64,000 nucleotides of DNA. Source: Plantago ovata. Taxonomy: Eukaryota; Streptophyta; Magnoliopsida; Lamiales; Plantaginaceae. Under the pieces are notes generated by a model, which was given only the letters and a program-made list of their open reading frames with translations, was not told the origin of the DNA and did not search any database. The translations under genes were made by a program, and so were the position numbers. Of the stretch, positions 57,901 through 64,000 are shown piece by piece. The DNA lies in assembly GCA_028274465.1 (NCBI GenBank), contig CM051455.1, positions 45,463,129 to 45,527,128 of the forward strand. The letters are read 5' to 3'. The first letter of the stretch is position 1. Every line of letters begins with the position of its first letter.

Positions 57901-59788
57901 TTGTTAAAAAAGTTTGTGAAACATTATATTTTCAACTTCTTTAGCGTTTTAAATAGTTTTTGTAAAAAATTAATTTATTTATTTTAAGTTGAAACCTTGT
58001 GGATGCTAATTCATTGTAGTGGATCCTGTTTGCACCTGCCAACTTGAACTGTGAATCGATCCGTCGGCTTGATTCTTGAGTGATACATCGGAAGTGGGCC
58101 AAAAGGTATTTAGGCCTTTACATTATCCGTATTCCACAGTATAATAGCATTGGAGGAGTCCATAAGCCATTGAGCCTGTATATTGGGTTGGGTGTGGACT
58201 GTGGAGGGGACCAGCTACCTTTTCACCTATTACGATCTACATAGACATGCAGTGATAATTAATGGGGGTTATTAAACGTAGTAGCAATTTTACTAAACGT
58301 TGTAAATTTATTTGTAATTTACGGAATGACTCTTATTTTACAAGTATTACAAATAAATTCCAAACTTACTAAATTCATACAAATTATCATAAACAATTGC
58401 AAGTATAATAAATTCATCAATTCTACTTTACCACAAACACTCCCTAAAACAAATACACTCATAAATATAAATTATTAACATGAAATGATCACTTGAACAA
58501 AAAATGATCAAATGATACTTCCGAACTTTCAAAAATTGATAAATTTGATACTAAATTCAAGTGTTCCAAAATTTAACATTTAAATTCAAACTCAAAAAAA
58601 AAAAAAAAAAAAAAAGATCTGGCAATAGAGAGCAGCAGCCCACTAGCAGCAGCCCATTGCTGCTATATATATATATATATAAAGAAAATAAAAAAAATAG
58701 TAAAAAAAATTTGTAAATTTATAAATTTATAGATACTTTATTATAAATTTATAAATTTTTTTTGGTAGATTTATAAATTTATAGATACTTTATTACAAAT
58801 TTACAAATCAAGGTGTGAAATGAGTTTGATGATATCTCTTGGTGTGTTCTTCAAATTGAATTGAAATATGTTGATTAGGTTATTGATTTAGGGGCTTGAT
58901 TTATTTAAGGTGGAATTGTGATGATTTTAAAAGTATTGGGTTAATTTGTAAAATTATAAATTTATAGATACTTTATGTAATTTACAATAAATTTCCAATA
59001 TTTAGTAAATTTATGTTCCGACGTTTAATATTTAGTAAATCTCGTAAAAGTTAATATTGTATTAAATAATACGAATATTAACATTTAACACCACATTAGT
59101 ATAAATTTGAGAGATTATGCGCAACATTTAAGTAGAAGGGGTATTAATTTTCCTCGCATTTAAGAAAATATTACATCTTATAATAATTTCATTTAATTAG
59201 TGCCTAGTGGTGTTAAACATGTCAACTTTTAGTTATTCCCTAAAAGTTCAAATACATTTTTATTTTTCACAAACTTATGGGTCACTATAATAACGAGTTC
59301 ATAGATTATGAGCTAATTAAACTGAGAATCGAAACCTATTCTACAGGAATCATCCTCCTTCAAGTAAGAATCACTCAATAATATCTCTATTTTCTCACAC
59401 GACTACACGAGTTATCACCACTCACAACTATTGTCAGTCTCAAAGAGCACTTGTATATTTCTCACATTGAATTGGAATTAATTTGCTCTTCTAGGTAAGA
59501 AATATAGACATAAGATATTGTACTATTTGGCGTGTGAAGCATAACAACCCTTGGATCAAACTTGTACCATTGTGATCGAACAATGAGATTCTCATAAACT
59601 AGCTACTTGCACCAACTTCTCCCTCAACTTTCTTCAATTGCAGACAGGTCCACAAAGTAATAAGTTGTTAGTAAACACCCTAGATTCTCCAAAACGTTAC
59701 AATTTTCCACCTTGAATGAACAACACTAATTCCATAATTATACGTTACCAAATTTGAATGGATGAACTCAAATCTTTTGGCCCCCTTA
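54998..59788. other. Long AT-rich intergenic region
   Basis: No gene I can name. It contains poly-A (58595-58615), a short (TA)n (58665-58680), and repeated ATAAATTTATAGATACTTTAT units at about 58716-58800 and 58950. A protein-like minus-strand frame is listed at 56189-56320. Confidence 0.45.
56189..56320 (-). CDS. Unrecognised C-terminal-like open frame
   Basis: Minus-strand frame containing DADNYSKQLSQMITQYGSML and LEHIHNLQPSESSDLPVAN, then a stop. The helix-like composition looks protein-coding, but no family is recognised and no upstream exon was found. Probably a remnant exon. Confidence 0.22.
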   Translation of the reverse strand, partial: YTGEDADNYSKQLSQMITQYGSMLLEHIHNLQPSESSDLPVAN

Positions 59789-60012
59789 GGCTCTGTTTCT
59801 TTCGCCTGAAAAACTCTGAACTGAACTGAACTTAATTAATCTGAACTGAACTGAACTTATTTGAAGTATAAATTTTAACTAAGCAAACCTAAACTGGACT
59901 GAATTTTATCTGAACAATACTTAATTATTCTGAACTGAAATAAACTAAACTTAATAAATCAGAACTGAACTGAACTTAATAAAACTGAAATTAAGGTGAA
60001 ACGAACAGAGCC
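59789..60012. mobile_element. Tourist/PIF-Harbinger-like MITE (224 bp)
   Basis: Flanked by TTA on both sides (59786-59788, 60013-60015). TIR GGCTCTGTTTCTTTCGCC at left, GGTGAAACGAACAGAGCC at right. The interior repeats CTGAACTGAACTTA many times. The 3-bp TTA target site and GGCTCTGTTT-like end fit PIF/Harbinger MITEs. Confidence 0.85.
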
Positions 60013-60015
60013 TTA

Positions 60016-62470
60016 GACAACAAAGCTAAAGACTAGAGGGGCGCCGAATAGTCTTTAAAAAACTTTTCGCCGTCTAAAAACATTTCTCATATATCTTATA
60101 CTTAGATTCAGAGCGCAGAAGACTTTGTAAGTGTTGATAAACTTTAACAGAAAACTGTAAAACAAGTAATCACAAGTTTATCAAATAGTTTGCTGAAAGT
60201 AAATACAATAGTAAGTAAATAACACCAATTTATAGTGGTATATGAGGGTGACGTAATCCCTCAACTAACGTGTCCTCTATGAGGATTCAAATTCACTATC
60301 AAGGATTTAATTTCCGTTATAAAGTCCTATCTCTAACTGAATCGCCTAACCATAAAGATTCTCAAACTTTGGAACAACTAGGAGTTTTCCTTAATCTCCC
60401 AAGTTAAGTAGTTCCACCCTCAAGGATCTTTCATTTGCTAATCGAAGTTTAGGAATCTTCCTTATCCTTTGTTATACGTCGAGTGTGATTGAAAGGTAGG
60501 TGTTTGTAGTAACTTAGATACTTTGTAGTAACTTGTACAAAGGTGAAATGATCACTTTTCTACTCTTGTTCGGGGGTTTTATGATCTTTCTATTAACAAG
60601 AATGAACTTATGATTAACGTCTTGACTTAAAATCAGTTGTTCAACTTATTCACAAAGTGTTAATTAGCCAAGGTAGACACCAAGAACTAATTTCAAATAG
60701 CACTTGTGACCGCAAATCAAAACAGGATTTTTGAATACCAGTATTTATGAAGAATAGCTCCGATCAGGGAGTAGCAAAGCTCCCAGATCGGGAGCTACAC
60801 TAATATGGGAGCTTTGAGCGAGCTTTGAGCTCCTTGTCCGGAGCTGCTTGCAGCTCCCGATCAAGGAGGGAGCTTACACCTGAATCCATTGATGAGACAC
60901 AAAAAGTATCGTTGAACATTCACCAAATAAATTTATATCAATGCCAAGCTAACTCTATCACACAGAACTTAGTGTAACGGCAAGTTAACTCGAGTGTTGG
61001 TCTAAGGATTTAACTAAGTTGTCCTAATTCACTTCTACTCAATTCAATCAATGAAATGGTTCGAAATAATTGATAATGCTATGGTTGCAAATAGTAAACA
61101 CTAACAATAACGATAAAGATAAATACTGCGAGATTCAAATATATGATTAAAGCGGTTGATTGTATGTAGTAGGCATATTAACATGGCTTCTTCATATGTT
61201 AGCAAGCGATAGACGTAGGTAGTCACACCGTTTGTAAACATGTATCATCAATAACATGCATAACGAAGCATACAATATCATTGAAGGCAATTACGAGGCA
61301 CTATTACTTAGAACCTTCAAGCATACATGGAGATACTCAACAATCAACACATACTAATTTCCAGCATTACATACATGTAGTTTAGGCTATGTTTATGGCC
61401 TTTAATTGACCTAGGATCCTGTCACTATCCTAATTCAAAGATTTTGGCGTGAGCAAACCGTAAACATACATAGATCAGGCCATAAACATACTCATACACA
61501 TACTTTTCAAAGTCTCATGCTAACATAATCATAATCCATGCTAATACAACCTACATCATACCATCAACACGTACCGATTAGCTACTCATAACGAATATAA
61601 CAACAAGCATATTCATAATCATAACCATAGCAATAGAAAACATAGTAAATCTGAAAAAGAAATAGAGAATGATACGAAAATATTCAATGTCACGGCTGAG
61701 CAATAGCAATCCAATGTCGAATCCAAACAAAGCAATGAAATCTAGCACCGGTAGCCAAATCTTTGATGAAAATTGAGAGTTTGGAGGCTAAGAGATGGCT
61801 CCAAAGTGTATCTTCTCTCTAGGGTTCGTGCTAGGCTGCTAACTAATGACAAAACCTAATTGGAATAATGAAAAATGAGTTTAAATACAAAATTCGGAAT
61901 CTGAAATCGCGAAGTTGGTTGGGGGCCAACTCAGTTGGCGGGGAGCCAAGTGGTCTGGCGGGTAGTCAGCCTGTTGTAGAGGAATTTGCCGAAATTTTAT
62001 TGTTCCAAAGTGATCCAAACTCCTTCTAAGGCCATATTTTGCACTTCCCAAGTCTCAGGAACCTCCGGTTACTCCATGGAAAAGTCAAGTCTTCAAAGTA
62101 AGCTCAAATTGCACCAAAATAAGCTTATTTTACGCTATTTCACCACAATGCATCGCGGGAACCGTGTGACACAAAACATATCAAAAATATTTCTTACTAA
62201 ATACAAAGTAATATAACAATAAAAGGTCGAAATAGAGTCTTAATGACGGGTACTAATTGGATGACAATATTTGGAGAAGAGGGGAAGGAGAAAAAAAGAC
62301 AGAAAAAAAAAAAAGAATTCGATGAAGCCTTCTCTTCGCCTCACACAAAGACTGAAATCCATCCTGAGCCCTTTCTTTCACCTCCCATCTCTGGTCGTCT
62401 TCGTCTAGGTTTTACTTTGTTCTTTTTGTCACGATCCCCTTGCATTCTTTCAAAACCCGAGAAATAGGGA
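60016..62470. other. Repetitive-looking non-coding DNA with GAGCT fold-backs
   Basis: GAGCT-rich fold-backs at about 60757-60870 (GGGAGCTTTGAGC, GAGCTTTGAGCTCC, GGAGCTGCTTGCAGCTCC) resemble the core of the MITE at 11602-12334. The region 61900-62240 (GGGGGCCAACTCAGTTGGCG) has the look of LTR-retrotransposon non-coding DNA, but I found no LTRs or protein. No gene supported. Confidence 0.4.
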
Positions 62471-64000
62471 AAAACAGTGCACCGGAAAAGAAGGGGAACT
62501 GAGTCTAAGACATCGATTTCATATCTAGTTGCATCACTATTTTGCCTTCGATAATCACTATTTTGCCTTCGATAAGAGTTTCACTTGAATAAATAATGTG
62601 TTGATTTACCCCATTCCCCTTTTTGGTCGGAAGGAGCAACCAAACCAGTCCAATACTTGCATTTTCCCTGGCCTATTCGCATTAATGATGACCTTTCTTA
62701 TTTTGTATTATGATCTTCTTATTTATAAGAGATTAGTTGAAGGACCCAAGAGAACCATACTGTTAAGGATACATTGTCTATCTATCTTTTCTTTTTTTTG
62801 GTACAGGTCTATCTATCTTTTCTCTTAAAGAACCTAGTTTGAAAATAGTGCCTGTGGACAAATAATGAAGGGCATAAGCAGGAGTATCAATAGTACATAG
62901 TATTGTCCGATGAGCTCTCCGAATGAAGAGGGTGATATTCTTTTTGCAATTCGTCCATTCCATCCCACCATATGATCTCATGCTCCAGTGGTGGAGCCCT
63001 ATCTTTTCAGGGTCTTGTTCGGCGGTATCTTATGTGTCAGCAGTGACAACTCTAGTTATTTAAAAATATGACTTAAATGCGTGTTTGGCTGTGATGAGAG
63101 AGACAAGGTAATGATATGGTATGGTCAACGTTTTTTTTCATAGAATGGAATTGGATGTAATCAAATTTAAAATGATCTCTTATATGTAAAATGACTATGT
63201 AGCAGGGGGTCTATATATATGTAATAATTCAATAAACACGTACGTAAAAATGTTTTAAAATTGAAGATAGATTACATTTGAATTTATTAAAGATAGGTAA
63301 ATCATGACAATACGAACAGATTACTGAACAGTAAACACCAATAACGCGCCTGCTGATGCAAATTGTTGAGGGCAAGGGAGAAAATACAACAAATGGAAAG
63401 AAAGAACCCCAATTGGTGCCTAGTAACTGGACACTGATGAAGTGACAATTTATTTCTAAGCCGGCCTAGTACTATTTAACAACAATATTTAGTGAGAAGC
63501 CACCTTAAATAATTAAATAAATAAATCTAAATACGCCAAAGTAACGAAAATGCGAATAATAACGTCCAATTAGAGCACTTAAAATCGTTGTCAAGGAAAT
63601 CGTCCCACTAATGATCAATAAAGCATATCCCGAAAATAGATTCTCTATATATGGAAATGGAAGCACAATCATTGAAGCAAAAGAGGAAATCGGATAAATT
63701 TCTCCATTCAGTACAGGATATCCGAATATCCCTGCCATTATTCCCATTCAGTCTTCAGAATCCGTTACATTTTAATAATACATGCATTCGTATTACTATG
63801 TTTTTACATTAATTTGGTAAAAAATTCGTGAAAGAATATCCAAATTTAAGAGTGTTATTTTTTAATGATTTTAACTTAACTTTTAATAGGCTTATTTGGT
63901 GAAAGAAAAAACAGAACCAAAAGAATATACAGAGCAAAGCTCCATTTTAAGCTATCGAGAATTTCTCTTCATCTCTTGATCCAATAAATTCACTGTCACA
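62471..64000. other. Unassigned DNA, possibly part organelle-derived
   Basis: 62480-63055 is less AT-biased and shows tandem repeats (ATCACTATTTTGCCTTCGAT twice at 62535-62575; TCTATCTATCTTTTCT twice near 62775 and 62808). Its texture resembles plant mitochondrial intergenic DNA; this is an impression only. From 63505 to 63747 a minus-strand frame of 80 codons is strongly hydrophobic (SFASMIVLPFPYIENLFSGY, ALLIISGTISLTTILSALIG) and could be a membrane-protein remnant. I do not recognise it. Confidence 0.3.

Overview
The window is nuclear DNA of a flowering plant, most likely a eudicot. The evidence is spliced plant-type genes (RER1, a universal stress protein, a pectin methylesterase, RADIALIS-like MYBs), an intronless E-class PPR gene, CC-NB-ARC-LRR resistance-gene remnants, Stowaway and Tourist MITEs, copia fragments and a Cassandra solo LTR. 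I cannot name the species. One 100-N gap lies at 49178-49277.

Layout. 1-1.6 kb: 3' end of an RER1 gene (+). 2.17-2.75 kb: degenerate TTCGGAT-rich repeat. 2.81-9.41 kb: left arm of a ~6.6-kb inverted duplication, holding a frameshifted PPR gene, an NLR LRR shard, a complete U1 snRNA gene with an upstream sequence element, and a 27-bp minisatellite. 9.4-25.9 kb: spacer between the arms. It is a graveyard of NLR genes (two tandem paralogues that share 3' flank, plus a third unrelated shard), copia pieces, MITEs, a PPR shard, an intact-looking U2 snRNA gene with USE, TATA and 3' box, and a reductase shard. 25.94-32.57 kb: right arm (reverse complement), with an intact 507-aa PPR gene, the same NLR shard and a second U1 gene. 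The right arm is bracketed by ~330-bp direct repeats 7030 bp apart, each running into a 27-bp minisatellite; the outer array is about 1 kb. From 4929 to 9026 the arms are collinear without any indel.

35.8-37.3 kb: five-exon pectin methylesterase (-). 39.7-41.2 kb: five-exon universal stress protein (+). 41-48 kb: non-coding, with two Stowaway MITEs and a 5S-bearing Cassandra solo LTR. 48.6-54.8 kb: two RADIALIS-like MYB genes in convergent orientation flank a small conserved plant gene; the first MYB is frameshifted and sits beside an apparently artefactual assembly gap. 55-64 kb: mostly AT-rich non-coding DNA with a Tourist-like MITE, GAGCT-rich fold-backs and a possible organelle-derived patch.

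The genes do not form one pathway. The standout is structural: a young inverted duplication gives a U1-U2-U1 snRNA cluster embedded in a decaying NLR locus, with one PPR copy intact and the other broken. All function assignments rest on reading the sequence; no alignment or database search was run.
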